The notes: generated from the letters alone by a model not told the origin. A stretch of 64,000 bases of DNA from Bradyrhizobiaceae bacterium Ga0074131 (GCA_001464035.1 LNEC01000017.1:248001-312000); one strand, 5' to 3'; counted from the first letter of the stretch, positions 36,972-47,129 are shown. Numbers and translations are program-made.

Positions 36972-38276
36972 ATGCTTCAACTGCAATCGGCGTTCGGCGT
37001 GGTCGCATTGCTCGCGATCGCCTGGGCATTCGGCGAGAACCGCCGCGCGGTCTCGCTGCGGCAAGCCACCATCGGCTTGGCCGTCACCTTTCTCACCGCG
37101 GTGGTGCTGACCAAACTGCCGTTCGTCGCGCACGCTTTCGGCGCCATCAATGACGCCGTCGCGACTGTTTCCGCCGCCTCGCGCGCCGGCACCTCCTTCG
37201 TGTTCGGCTATCTCGGCGGCGGCGCGCTGCCGTTCGACCTGAAGTCGCCGGGCGCAGACTTTGTCCTGGCGTTTCAGGCGCTGCCGGTGGTGCTGGTCAT
37301 GAGCGTGCTGACCACGCTGCTGTTCTACTGGAAGATTCTTCCGCCTGTGGTGCGCGGCATGTCATGGCTGCTGGAACGCACGCTCGGCGTCGGCGGGGCG
37401 GTCGGGTTGTCCACGGCCGCCAACATCTTTCTCGGCATGGTCGAAGCGCCACTGTTCATCCGACCCTATCTGGCGCGGCTGACCCGCAGCGAGTTGTTTC
37501 TGGTGATGACCGGCGGCATGGCCGGGATCGCCGGCACCGTGCTGGTGCTCTACGCCACCCTGCTTGCGCCGTTGATCCCGGATTCGGCGGCGCATTTTGT
37601 CATTGCCTCGGTGCTGGCCGCACCCGCGGCGATCCTGGTCAGCCTGATCATGGTGCCGGAGACGTCGGACCGGCGGACCGCCGGCGCGCTGGCAGATCCC
37701 CGGGGCGATCCCCGCGTCGCGTTCATCGATTCCAGGGTGGCGGAGGCCGATCCGGATGTCCACGCCTCCTCCACCATGGATGCGATTGTCAAGGGCACCA
37801 CCGCGGGGCTCGAGCTTCTGCTCAACATCGTCGCGATGCTGATCGTGCTGGTGGCGCTGGTGTATCTCGTCAACGCCGTCCTCGGGCTGCTGCCGCCTAT
37901 CGGCGGCGCTGCGATCTCGATGCAGCGGATGCTCGGCTACGCCATGGCGCCGGTATGCTGGCTGATGGGCCTGCCGTGGCCGCAGGCCGTCACCGCCGGC
38001 AGTCTGATGGGGGTAAAGACCGTATTGAACGAGCTGATCGCCTATCTCGATCTGTCGAAGCTCGGCGCCGACGCGCTCGATCCGCGCTCGCGGTTGATCA
38101 TGCTCTATGCGATGTGCGGCTTTGCCAATTTCGGCAGCCTCGGCATCATGATCGGCGGCCTCGGCACCATGGCGCCGCAGCGCCGCGACGAGATCAATGC
38201 ACTGGGATTGAAGTCGATCGTGTCGGGCACCCTGACGACGTGCTTGATGGGCGCGATCGTGGGGGTGCTGAACTAG
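36972..38276 (+). CDS. Concentrative nucleoside transporter family protein (NupC type)
   Basis: Inner-membrane carrier of 434 residues with about ten helices, expected to take up nucleosides with H+ or Na+. The N-terminus MLQLQSAFGVVALLAIAWAF and the FVFGYLGGGALPF motif near 80 are typical of the CNT family. NIFLGMVEAPLFIRPYL near 155 and the C-terminal CGFANFGSLGIMIGG belong to the transport core. The ATG at 36972 follows GGGGGG and lies past the repeat; upstream in-frame sequence comes from the repeat. Confidence 0.9.
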   Translation: MLQLQSAFGVVALLAIAWAFGENRRAVSLRQATIGLAVTFLTAVVLTKLPFVAHAFGAINDAVATVSAASRAGTSFVFGYLGGGALPFDLKSPGADFVLAFQALPVVLVMSVLTTLLFYWKILPPVVRGMSWLLERTLGVGGAVGLSTAANIFLGMVEAPLFIRPYLARLTRSELFLVMTGGMAGIAGTVLVLYATLLAPLIPDSAAHFVIASVLAAPAAILVSLIMVPETSDRRTAGALADPRGDPRVAFIDSRVAEADPDVHASSTMDAIVKGTTAGLELLLNIVAMLIVLVALVYLVNAVLGLLPPIGGAAISMQRMLGYAMAPVCWLMGLPWPQAVTAGSLMGVKTVLNELIAYLDLSKLGADALDPRSRLIMLYAMCGFANFGSLGIMIGGLGTMAPQRRDEINALGLKSIVSGTLTTCLMGAIVGVLN

Positions 38277-38282
38277 CACGCC

Positions 38283-38306
38283 GTCATGGCCGAGCCCGGC
38301 CATGAC
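38283..38306. terminator. Hairpin between convergent genes
   Basis: A 10-base perfect stem GTCATGGCCG / CGGCCATGAC with a 4-base loop lies just after the transporter stop and before the cupin stop. It could end transcription from both sides. No T-run follows on either strand, so its strength as an intrinsic terminator is doubtful. Confidence 0.5.
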
Positions 38307-38332
38307 GACTCGTGCCGGATGCCCGCACAAAC

Positions 38333-38875
38333 TTACGACGCCAGTTCGACCGTCTTGAACTCCGCCGGCAAGATCACCTCGAGCAACTCGACGTCGTCGG
38401 AATAATCCAGGATCAAGTGCTTGATACGGGGCGGCTGAGTCCAGGCGCTGCCCTCTTTCATCAATGTCTCGCCCTGCCCTTCCATGTAGGTTTTGACCCA
38501 GCCCTTCAGCACATAGACCATCTGGAATTCGAGGTCGTGGAAATGCAGTTTTGAGACTTCCGCCGGATTGCACGGTCCGATCAGGCGAATCACATGCGCC
38601 TGCGCCAGGCCATGGGTCGCAGCCGCAATGCCGAGATCGCGATAATGCGCGTAGGCGCGCAGCCCGTCGGCCTTGAAATCCTCCTCACGGTGGTGGCTGA
38701 TGGCGATCCGCTGTTTGGGGCGTTTGACGGCGGTCTGTGGCGGCGCCTTGGAATTGATCGGCTTGGCCGCGATGATCTTGCGCGCCGCGGATTTGACGGC
38801 GGTTTTCGGCGCCGGCGATTTTTTCAACGCCGCGCTGCGGCTTGCTGCCCGTGATGTCGGCTTCTGCTTGGCCAT
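38333..38875 (-). CDS. Cupin domain protein with basic Ala/Lys/Pro-rich N-terminal tail
   Basis: A 180-residue protein. Residues 1-57 are rich in Ala, Lys, Pro and Arg (KSAARKIIAAKPINSK), like histone-H1 tails. Residues 60-180 form a single cupin barrel (HVIRLIGP, LHFHDLEFQMVYVLKGW, MKEGSAWTQPP). The LHFHD histidines could bind a metal. The start at 38875 follows AGGGAG. It is on the same strand as usg, 81 bases downstream, so the two may be co-transcribed. The function is not known; the tail suggests binding to nucleic acid or another polyanion, which is inference. Confidence 0.85.
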   Translation of the reverse strand: MAKQKPTSRAASRSAALKKSPAPKTAVKSAARKIIAAKPINSKAPPQTAVKRPKQRIAISHHREEDFKADGLRAYAHYRDLGIAAATHGLAQAHVIRLIGPCNPAEVSKLHFHDLEFQMVYVLKGWVKTYMEGQGETLMKEGSAWTQPPRIKHLILDYSDDVELLEVILPAEFKTVELAS

Positions 38876-38929
38876 TGAGGTGCTCCCTTTCCGTGTATCG
38901 GGAAAGGCTAGCACAAATTGCGCTTCGTA

Positions 38930-38953
38930 GGGTGGGGTAACGGGCCCCACCCC
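38930..38953. repeat. Short inverted repeat (GGGTGGGG / CCCCACCC)
   Basis: A GC-rich stem GGTGGGG ... CCCCACC lies in the gap between usg and the cupin gene. It resembles the outer arms (GGGTGG, CCCACC) of the element at 55666 and may be a remnant of that family. Confidence 0.4.
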
Positions 38954-38956
38954 CGC

Positions 38957-39241
38957 TCAATGCAGCCGGAACACGCCATCGACGGCGCGCAACTCAGCCG
39001 GCTTGATCAGCTTGGAATGCGCGACCGTGACCGAGAACAACGGCCCCTCGAGCTTTTCTTCCCAGAAGGCGAGGAAGTCCTTCAGCGCCGGAAATTTCGG
39101 GAACAGATCGTAGTTCTGCCAGACATAGGTTTGCAGCAGCGAAGGGTGATCCGGCATCCGATACAGAATTTGCGCCGTCGTCAGACCATAACCCAGCACC
39201 TGCTTCCGAAAATCGTCGGAAACCCCAACCCGCGAGACCAT
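38957..39241 (-). CDS. usg: Usg family protein
   Basis: A small conserved alphaproteobacterial protein of 94 residues, function unknown. The family pattern is clear: VSDDFRKQVLGYGLTTA, YRMPDHPSLLQTYVWQ, and the C-terminal HSKLIKPAELRAVDG. The start at 39241 (MVSRVGVSD) is preferred because GGAGG lies 6-7 bases upstream; a second ATG 12 bases earlier lacks a site. It diverges from groES. Confidence 0.88.
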   Translation of the reverse strand: MVSRVGVSDDFRKQVLGYGLTTAQILYRMPDHPSLLQTYVWQNYDLFPKFPALKDFLAFWEEKLEGPLFSVTVAHSKLIKPAELRAVDGVFRLH

Positions 39242-39461
39242 GCCAACCTCCATTGCTGGAGCGCATTCACGGGGGGCTGCCGACCGGGAGCCACCCGGTG
39301 GAGATGCGCTCACATGTGAGAAATGTGACGCACGATACCAACCCATCACAAGCCTAAATGTTTAACGAATTGTTGAAAAATATCGCGTTAGCAGCAGCTT
39401 ACCGCACGTGCTAATACCTGGTTTTCCGCTCCGTTCCGCAGATTAATCATGATTAATGAAT

Positions 39462-39488
39462 TTGGCAGCCGTCATATTTGAGTGCCAA
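39462..39488 (+). promoter_or_regulatory. CIRCE-like HrcA operator, upstream copy
   Basis: TTGGCAGCC - 9 bases - GAGTGCCAA. The right half matches the alphaproteobacterial CIRCE half-site exactly; the left half differs at two positions. The spacing of nine is canonical. It lies about 130 bases before groES, upstream of the candidate -35 box. Confidence 0.6.
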
Positions 39489-39506
39489 TTTTTCTGCTAG
39501 AAGCAC

Positions 39507-39534
39507 TTGTTCCCCGGACAACTCTGGACTATGT
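39507..39534 (+). promoter_or_regulatory. Candidate groESL promoter
   Basis: TTGTTC at 39507-39512 and CTATGT at 39529-39534 are separated by 16 bases, resembling a housekeeping -35/-10 pair. The predicted start (about 39541) falls just before the downstream CIRCE-like site, the usual geometry for HrcA repression. The match is moderate. Confidence 0.4.
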
Positions 39535-39548
39535 CCTGACCAGCCGCG

Positions 39549-39575
39549 CTGGCACTCACCAGTGTGGACTGCCAA
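39549..39575 (+). promoter_or_regulatory. CIRCE-like HrcA operator, downstream copy
   Basis: CTGGCACTC - 9 bases - GACTGCCAA. Both halves fit the group's CIRCE consensus with one or two mismatches, and the spacer is exactly nine. It lies 45 bases before the groES start, inside the expected 5' leader. Confidence 0.7.
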
Positions 39576-39619
39576 ACATTCAAAACTCTACAATAGATTC
39601 AAAAACTTAGGAGGACTGC

Positions 39620-39925
39620 ATGAAATTCCGTCCGCTTCACGACCGCGTTGTGGTCAAGCGCATCGACGCCGAAGAGAAGACCGCTGGCGGCATCATCATT
39701 CCGGACAGTGCCAAGGAAAAGCCCTCGCAGGGCGAAATCACTGCCGTCGGCCCCGGTGGCCGCGATGAGGCCGGCAAGCTGATCCCGATCGACCTCAAGG
39801 TCGGCGACCGCGTGCTGTTCGGAAAGTGGTCCGGCACCGAGGTCAAGCTCGACGGCCAGGAGCTGCTGATCATGAAGGAGAGCGACATCATGGGCCAAGA
39901 AGAAGGCCGCGTAAGCCAGCCGATA

Positions 39926-39937
<12 letters not shown>
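39620..39937 (+). CDS. groES: Co-chaperonin GroES with altered C-terminus
   Basis: The 10-kDa lid of the GroEL folding chamber, 105 residues. The core is fully typical ([54 protein letters not shown]). After IMG (residue 92) the reading continues [13 protein letters not shown], which is not GroES-like. In the next frame the same DNA reads Ala-Lys-Lys-Lys-Ala-Ala-stop (39894-39914), which is the ending I expect for this family. A small deletion or frameshift near 39893 is therefore likely. The mobile loop and core are intact, so function is probably kept. The start follows AGGAGG. Confidence 0.93.
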
Positions 39938-41697
<1,760 letters not shown>

Positions 41698-41730
41698 TCC
41701 AGGCTTCCCTGCGCAAACACCAAGAATGCA

Positions 41731-41758
41731 AAACCCCGGCAGCGATGCCGGGGTTTTT
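41731..41758 (+). terminator. Intrinsic terminator of groEL
   Basis: A stem CCCCGGC / GCCGGGG with loop AGCGAT, followed by TTTTTGT and preceded by AAA, 34 bases after the groEL stop. A classic rho-independent terminator. Confidence 0.9.
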
Positions 41759-41783
41759 GTTCGCGAAGCGTAAATCACTTTCG

Positions 41784-41883
41784 TCATTCCGGGGCGCGCC
41801 CCTTGGCGCGAGCCCGGAATCCATACGCCCCGATGGTGGTTATGTGGATTCCGGGCTCGACGCTTCGGGTCGCCCGGAATGAC
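41784..41883. repeat. Dispersed palindromic repeat, family B
   Basis: Begins GTCATTCCGGGGCGCG and ends CCCGGAATGAC, with GGATTCCGGGCTC in the middle. It matches the element at 12914 in ends and layout. It lies between the groEL terminator and the convergent L,D-transpeptidase-like gene. Confidence 0.75.
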
Positions 41884-41931
41884 GATGATATTTGGCCACC
41901 GCTTCGCGATCAACCGCTGTGACCGCCCGCC

Positions 41932-43068
41932 TCACTCCACCTTCGCGACCACCGCGATCCGCTTGATGCCGCCTTTGCGGTAGGCGTCCAGGAACGCGTA
42001 GTAGTCCTTGAACGAGATGCAGCCGTTGGATTGGCCGCTTGGCCCGAGCATGTAGGTATGCGCGAGCAGGCCGTCGCGGTTGAAGATCTTGTCCTGGCCG
42101 CCGATCGGCGTGAGCCGCAGCGCCGGCACGCCGTGAAACAGCGCCTCGCGCGGCGTCAGCTCGTAGATGTGCGGCGGCGTCACGCCCTGCATCCGCACAT
42201 GCGCGAAGCGCACGTCGTCCATCTTGGCGCCGAGACCCGAATGCGCCTCCAGAACGGTGCCGTCGGGCAGGTAGACCTTGCGCGCCGCGATATCGTAGAC
42301 CGCGGTCGAGCGGTCATAGGGCGCCGATCCCCCGAGCATCGGGTTCTGCAGCTTCGGCAGGCCGCCGGTCGCGCTGACGTCGGCGGAGGCGTAAGCCAGC
42401 AACCCGTACGACGGTTGCTTGCCCCACAGTTTTTCCACCATGTTCGGTTTGTCGCCCGAGGCGATCGACATCACCGCCGCCTTGGCGCGCTGCGCCATGT
42501 CCTTGACGGAAGCACCCGCGCTCTTCGCGGCTTTGGTTTCGCTGGGTGCCGGCGTGAGGGCGGCGACCTGCGCCGGCGCTTGTGCAGCTTGTTTCGGTTT
42601 GGCAGCTTCCACCGATTTCGGCACGTCGCCCGGCTTCGCCGCTTCGATCGCAGGTGACGCGGAAGCCAGTTGCACCGTCTGGGCTTGCGGCGTGGGCGCG
42701 ACGGCTTGCGGCGCTGCCGCGGCAAAACGGTCGTCGAACTTCAGCGCGATGTCGGATGCGACCGTCGCCGGCGCGGCGATGACCGGCGCCGGTTCCGGCA
42801 GGCTGGCAAAAACATGGTTGACGATGGCTTGCGGGGTTCGCGCCGGCGCCGACTGTTTCAGTTGGGTCACCGGCGCGTCGAAGTTTGCGCCGGCCATGGT
42901 GGGATAGATGCTGGCGCTGAAAACATTGGCGTGGAGAGTCCACGCGCAGCCCAACACCAGGCAGGCGACCGCGGCGCCGCCGAGAATATGGTTAGCATTG
43001 GCTTTACGCGATGAACGCCGAACGTTCTTGGCCGCGAATTGGACGGACGCACTCGTACTGTAACTCAT
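41932..43068 (-). CDS. DUF2778 (Tlde1-like) L,D-transpeptidase family protein
   Basis: A 378-residue protein with one N-terminal membrane segment (about residues 29-47, GGAAVACLVLGCAW), an Ala/Pro-rich periplasmic linker (about 60-215), and a C-terminal DUF2778 domain. Catalytic-type residues H337 (LLAHTYML) and C350 (SNGCIS) are present in the L,D-transpeptidase order. It should act on peptidoglycan from the inner membrane. Relatives include type VI effectors, but no secretion or immunity gene is near, so a housekeeping cell-wall role is more likely. Confidence 0.82.
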   Translation of the reverse strand: MSYSTSASVQFAAKNVRRSSRKANANHILGGAAVACLVLGCAWTLHANVFSASIYPTMAGANFDAPVTQLKQSAPARTPQAIVNHVFASLPEPAPVIAAPATVASDIALKFDDRFAAAAPQAVAPTPQAQTVQLASASPAIEAAKPGDVPKSVEAAKPKQAAQAPAQVAALTPAPSETKAAKSAGASVKDMAQRAKAAVMSIASGDKPNMVEKLWGKQPSYGLLAYASADVSATGGLPKLQNPMLGGSAPYDRSTAVYDIAARKVYLPDGTVLEAHSGLGAKMDDVRFAHVRMQGVTPPHIYELTPREALFHGVPALRLTPIGGQDKIFNRDGLLAHTYMLGPSGQSNGCISFKDYYAFLDAYRKGGIKRIAVVAKVE

Positions 43069-43221
43069 TCGCCCCGTATCCAGACAACTTCCACCGAGTT
43101 CCTCTTCGCAGCATTGTATCGCAATTTTCGATGCAGCATCTGGCAGAGGCGCGGAGCGTCATTAAGGCGACTTTTAGTTAAATGCCGATTAAGTGCGGGC
43201 GGATGTTGGGCATGCAAGAAT

Positions 43222-43250
43222 GCGGGGCCGATGCCATGCAGCGGCCCCGC
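43222..43250 (-). terminator. Hairpin downstream of the DUF899 gene
   Basis: A 9-base stem GCGGGGCCG / CGGCCCCGC with an 11-base loop lies 31 bases past the DUF899 stop on the minus strand. No strong T-run follows, so termination is only probable. Confidence 0.45.
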
Positions 43251-43280
43251 AACTACGAGGGAACTTTCCGAGTTCCTGAC

Positions 43281-43982
43281 TCAGTAATTCAGCTTCGGAT
43301 ACCAATCGCTGCCGCGCCCTTCCGGCGTCACGTCGAGGATGGTCCACAGCGGCATCAGATCGGGCGCCCCGCGCGGATCCTGTCCGGGGTCGGATGATGC
43401 GCCGTTCATTTCGCCGCCCCAGAAATGCCTGATTGTGCCGTGTCGCCGCGTGAACACATTGAACGCTGCATCGTCGCCGCCGTCTTCCGTCAACCCGTGA
43501 TAGTCGCGGCTGAACTCGCCCGAAATGTCGGAGTAAAGCGGCAGACGATGCCAGCCGCGTTCGCGCTTGAAGGCGACCAGCCGCGCGATCGGCGACCGCG
43601 CCACGATGGCAAGCGCGACGCGCTGTGTAATGTCGGGCACCTCGCCGTCCCAGGCTGACAACAGCGAGGTGCACATCGGGCAAGGCCGTTCGCGCTGCGG
43701 GCCGAACATGTAGTTGTAGACGACGAGTGAATCCCGGGTCCCGAACAGATCGGCGAACGACGCCTTTCCGTTCTCGCCCTCGAAGACATAATTCTTTCTG
43801 ATTTCGCCGCCCGGCGGCAACGCACGGCGCTGTTCCGCCACGCGCTCAATATGGCGGCGAAGCTCGATCTCCTCGGCCAGCAGCGCCTCGCGGGCGCGCC
43901 GGTATTCGGCGCTTTCGTTCGGAAAGCGCACGCCGCTGGCGCGCGCCAGCTCAGTGGCGGGTTTCAGGGTGGAACTGCTCAT
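43281..43982 (-). CDS. DUF899 family (thioredoxin-like) protein
   Basis: A 233-residue protein of the DUF899 family, thioredoxin fold, function not established. The motif RPCPMCTSLLSAW near residue 100 supplies a CxxC pair. VYNYMFGPQRE and FWGGEMNGASSDPGQDPRG are typical of the family. The ATG at 43982 (MSSSTLKP) is preferred to one 15 bases upstream because GAGG lies 8 bases before it. It is a single gene. Confidence 0.87.
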   Translation of the reverse strand: MSSSTLKPATELARASGVRFPNESAEYRRAREALLAEEIELRRHIERVAEQRRALPPGGEIRKNYVFEGENGKASFADLFGTRDSLVVYNYMFGPQRERPCPMCTSLLSAWDGEVPDITQRVALAIVARSPIARLVAFKRERGWHRLPLYSDISGEFSRDYHGLTEDGGDDAAFNVFTRRHGTIRHFWGGEMNGASSDPGQDPRGAPDLMPLWTILDVTPEGRGSDWYPKLNY

Positions 43983-44079
43983 GGCATGACCTCGCATCGG
44001 TGGGCATGATCAAGGGACGTGCGGGGACGGGCCGATCCGACAGGGGTGAAGGATTAATTTTTCCAGCACTATACCGGGT

Positions 44080-44183
44080 GTCATCGCGCGGCTTTGACCG
44101 GGCGATCCAGTATTCCAGAGATGGCAGTGATAGAATCGAGAGGCCGCAGCGTACTGGATACCCCGCATTCGCGGGGTATGACG
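44080..44183. repeat. Dispersed repeat, family D
   Basis: Inverted arms GATCCAGTA and GTACTGGAT flank a central stretch, and a second small hairpin ACCCCGCATTCGCGGGGT closes the element, which ends ATGACG. Seen once here; the pattern looks like a typical dispersed intergenic palindrome. Confidence 0.55.
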
Positions 44184-44212
44184 ACCGAGTGAGTTAAGCC
44201 CGCCCGGCTCTC

Positions 44213-45715
44213 CTAATCCAGCTCCGGTGGCGGGGAACGGTCGAGCACGCTGCCCTTCGGACCCGCAAGCAGATCGAGCCCGTAGGTCTCGATGACAAGC
44301 GGCCCGCGCATGCGCTTGAGTTCAGCGACCCTCTCGACATCCGCGAAGTTTTCCCTCGGATCAGTGCGCGCGCGGGGCCGCGCCTCGTCGACGAACAACA
44401 GCTTGCCGGACAACAGCGCCGGAGCCGGCTCGGGCATGTTGACCCAGCGAATGCGCTGAGTCGGCTGCACCACGCAGGTGCCCTTGGGCAGGTAGAAGGC
44501 AAGCCATCCGGTGGTGCCGTAATCCGGCGCCAGCACGCAGGTCGCACCGGTGCGCAGCCGCACCGCTTCAATCTCGCTGGCAAGCTCACGCCAGCCGACG
44601 CCGACGCTGCGGACCGTGGCGTCGCGGCGATAGCCCGTGAACACGCCGGTATTGGCCTGCACGATCAGCAACGCAAACAATGCAATTCCCGCCGGCGAAG
44701 CCCAGCTCAGGCAGAAATCGGCGAGGCGCTGGCGATATCGGTCCCATCGCACGAGGTGGGCGGCGACCGCGGCCGATATCGCCAACGCCGGATAGACCGG
44801 CGCGAACCAGTTGGCCTCGACGCGGGCGTGCAGCGAATGCCAGATGAAATATGCCACGATGGTCCAGAACATCGTGTTGACAAGCATCCGCGCCGCGAAC
44901 GCGCCGGCATTGCGCCAGATCAGGGCGTGAAGCCCCATCACGCCGAGAATGAAGACCAGCGGCGTGGCGAATGCAAACTGGGTCGGGATCAGTTCGCCGA
45001 TGAAGGCCGGCCTGAAATTCTCGATTCTGGCGCGGCCGAACTGCTTGAGGAAGGAAACCCACTGGTGATCGGCGTTCCAGACAATCACCGGCGCGAAGAC
45101 CGCCAGCGCCACCAGGCCGCCGAGATAAGGCCAGGGCGAGATCAGCCAGCGCCGCATCTTCGGCACCGCCACCAGCCAGATCAAAATCGCCGGCCCGAAA
45201 AACAGCGCGGTGTATTTCGACAGCAGCGCCGCGCCGACTGCGACGCCGACCGCGAGCCACCACGCGCCGCGCCCGGTCTCGAGAACCTTGGCGAGAAAAA
45301 ACAGCACGAAACTCGACGCCACCAGCAGCGGCGCATCCGGCGTCACGATCAGGGTGCCGACTGCTGCCATCAGGGTAACATTGAGCAGGATGGTCGCGGA
45401 CGCCGCCACCCGACTGCCGCCGAACAGGATGGCGGCGGCACGATACACCGCAAGACTCATCGGCAGCGCCAGCAGGATCGATACCAGCCGCACGCCGAGT
45501 TCGGTATCGCCGAGAATCATCGTGCCGGCACGGATCACGTAGGCGACGGCAGGAGGATGGTCGTAGTAGCCGCCGGCCAGATGCTTCGACCACATCCAGT
45601 AATAGGCTTCGTCGAAGGTCAGCGGCGTCCAGGCGGCGGCGACCAGCCGCAACACCACCAGCGCCAGCACCGTGAGGAACGTGTTGCGGGCCAGCGTTCC
45701 GTCGTTCGAGCTCAT
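44213..45715 (-). CDS. ArnT-like glycosyltransferase (PMT_2 family)
   Basis: Multi-spanning inner-membrane glycosyltransferase of 500 residues. It moves a sugar from a polyprenyl-phosphate carrier to a periplasmic acceptor such as lipid A. The first periplasmic loop TFDEAYYWMWSKHLAGGYYDHPP (motif DEAYY near 35) holds the acidic catalytic residue. About ten membrane helices are seen, then a soluble C-terminal domain. It starts 7 bases after the GT2-GtrA gene, whose product probably makes its sugar donor. The sugar and acceptor are unknown. Confidence 0.88.
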   Translation of the reverse strand: MSSNDGTLARNTFLTVLALVVLRLVAAAWTPLTFDEAYYWMWSKHLAGGYYDHPPAVAYVIRAGTMILGDTELGVRLVSILLALPMSLAVYRAAAILFGGSRVAASATILLNVTLMAAVGTLIVTPDAPLLVASSFVLFFLAKVLETGRGAWWLAVGVAVGAALLSKYTALFFGPAILIWLVAVPKMRRWLISPWPYLGGLVALAVFAPVIVWNADHQWVSFLKQFGRARIENFRPAFIGELIPTQFAFATPLVFILGVMGLHALIWRNAGAFAARMLVNTMFWTIVAYFIWHSLHARVEANWFAPVYPALAISAAVAAHLVRWDRYRQRLADFCLSWASPAGIALFALLIVQANTGVFTGYRRDATVRSVGVGWRELASEIEAVRLRTGATCVLAPDYGTTGWLAFYLPKGTCVVQPTQRIRWVNMPEPAPALLSGKLLFVDEARPRARTDPRENFADVERVAELKRMRGPLVIETYGLDLLAGPKGSVLDRSPPPELD

Positions 45716-45722
45716 TTTTCGT

Positions 45723-46856
45723 TCATCGCTTGCGCCAGACGAACAGCCCGGACATCGCGTAATTCCACACCACGCCCATCAGCGCGCCGGCCGCCCCGGC
45801 CAGCCACCAGTTCCACTCCTGATCGTAGACCGAAAACGCGACGCCGACATTGGCGACCAGGCCGACGCTGCAGACGAGGTAGAACAGCAGCAGGCCGCGC
45901 AGGATGGCAAAGCCCTTCAGCCGCTGGTCGCGATAGGTGAGAAAATTGTTCAGAATGAAATTGGAGGTCATGGCGACCAATGCGCCGGCCGCCTGCGCCT
46001 CGGTGAACGGCACATTGAGGACCTCATGCGCGACGAACAGCGTCGCCAGATGCACGACGAGGCCGATCGAGCCGACCATCGCGAACAGCAGGAAACGCAG
46101 CGACACCACGTCATGGGTCAGCTTCGCCAGCACCAGTCCCAGAAAATCCAGCGCCACCATGGAGTCGAGTTTGCTCTCGCCATGCAGCCGGGTGCCGAAG
46201 CTGAAGGGAATTTCCTTCACCCGCAGTTCGCCGCGCGCGGTGGCGACGATGTCGAGCAGTATCTTGAAGCCTTGGGTGGAAAGCTGCGGCGCCAGCTCCT
46301 CGAAGCGATCCCTGCGAATCATGAAGAACCCGCTCATGGGATCGGCGATCTTGACCCGCAGCACCCGTTTTGCCACTTCGGTCGCGAGATGGCTGGCCCC
46401 AGCCCGCTGCCTGTCAAAACTGGCGGCGCTGCCGCCTTCGATGTAACGGCTGCCGACCACGAGATCGAATTCACCGCCCTTCAGCAGCGCCAGCATCTTC
46501 GGCAGCTGGGTCTCGTCATGCTGCAGGTCGGCGTCGATCACGGCGGCGTAAGGCGCGCTCGCAGCCAGGATGCCCTCGATGCAGGCGCCGGACAGGCCGC
46601 GACGCCCGATCCGCCGGATGCAGCGGACGCGGTGATCCGCCCGCGCCAGGCCCCGCACGACATCCCAGGTTCCGTCGGGAGAATTGTCGTCGACGAAGAC
46701 TACTTCCCAGGCGATGCCGGCAAACGTCGCCTCCAGCCGCTGGTATAGGGTGGTAACGTTGTCGCGCTCGTTGAAGGTGGGGACGACGACCGAAAGCTGC
46801 GGCGCGCCGGTCGATTGCGGCGGGCTCCCGGGCCTCGGTCTGGCGACTTCATGCAT
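45723..46856 (-). CDS. Polyprenyl-phosphate glycosyltransferase fused to GtrA domain
   Basis: A 377-residue fusion. Residues 20-245 form a GT2 domain of the dolichol-phosphate mannose synthase type (SVVVPTFNERDN, FVDDNSPDGTWD, VIDADLQHD). Residues 250-377 form a four-helix GtrA-like membrane domain. It should load a sugar onto polyprenyl phosphate and help flip it. The start at 46856 (MHEVARPRP) is chosen by family; the frame is open further up. It is first in a two-gene operon with the ArnT-like gene. Confidence 0.9.
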   Translation of the reverse strand: MHEVARPRPGSPPQSTGAPQLSVVVPTFNERDNVTTLYQRLEATFAGIAWEVVFVDDNSPDGTWDVVRGLARADHRVRCIRRIGRRGLSGACIEGILAASAPYAAVIDADLQHDETQLPKMLALLKGGEFDLVVGSRYIEGGSAASFDRQRAGASHLATEVAKRVLRVKIADPMSGFFMIRRDRFEELAPQLSTQGFKILLDIVATARGELRVKEIPFSFGTRLHGESKLDSMVALDFLGLVLAKLTHDVVSLRFLLFAMVGSIGLVVHLATLFVAHEVLNVPFTEAQAAGALVAMTSNFILNNFLTYRDQRLKGFAILRGLLLFYLVCSVGLVANVGVAFSVYDQEWNWWLAGAAGALMGVVWNYAMSGLFVWRKR

Positions 46857-46920
46857 GGCGCCAGCGTATATCTGGAGCGTCAGGGGAAGCCAAGGGAAGG
46901 CCCAAGGAGGGCTGCGCCAG

Positions 46921-46980
46921 CGGGCCAAAAGACTCAAAACTACGGCCGGAGCGGCTAAAACGGCCAAAACAGGCCCAAAA
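46921..46980. promoter_or_regulatory. Phased A-tracts upstream of the glycosyltransferase operon
   Basis: Runs of A occur at 46927-46930, 46937-46939, 46957-46960, 46966-46969 and 46977-46980, close to a 10-base period, within a GGCCAAAA-like unit. Such phasing usually bends DNA. It sits 65-125 bases upstream of the operon start and could be part of its promoter. Interpretation only. Confidence 0.35.
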
Positions 46981-47129
46981 TGCCAACGACCACGAACAGA
47001 GGGCGCGCGTACATCCGGCGCTGCCTTACCATTCAGTGGTCGTCCCAGCGCCGGAGCTATAAAGCGTCGACGTCGCCGTTAAAGCCAAGATAGGAACGAT
47101 CGCGGCGTTGCGCAAGGGCGTTAGGCCCC

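Noticed and set aside
41932..43068. Reading the L,D-transpeptidase-like gene as a type VI toxin with an immunity partner
   Set aside because: No immunity-like small gene, Vgr, Hcp or other secretion gene is in the window, and a membrane anchor is present.
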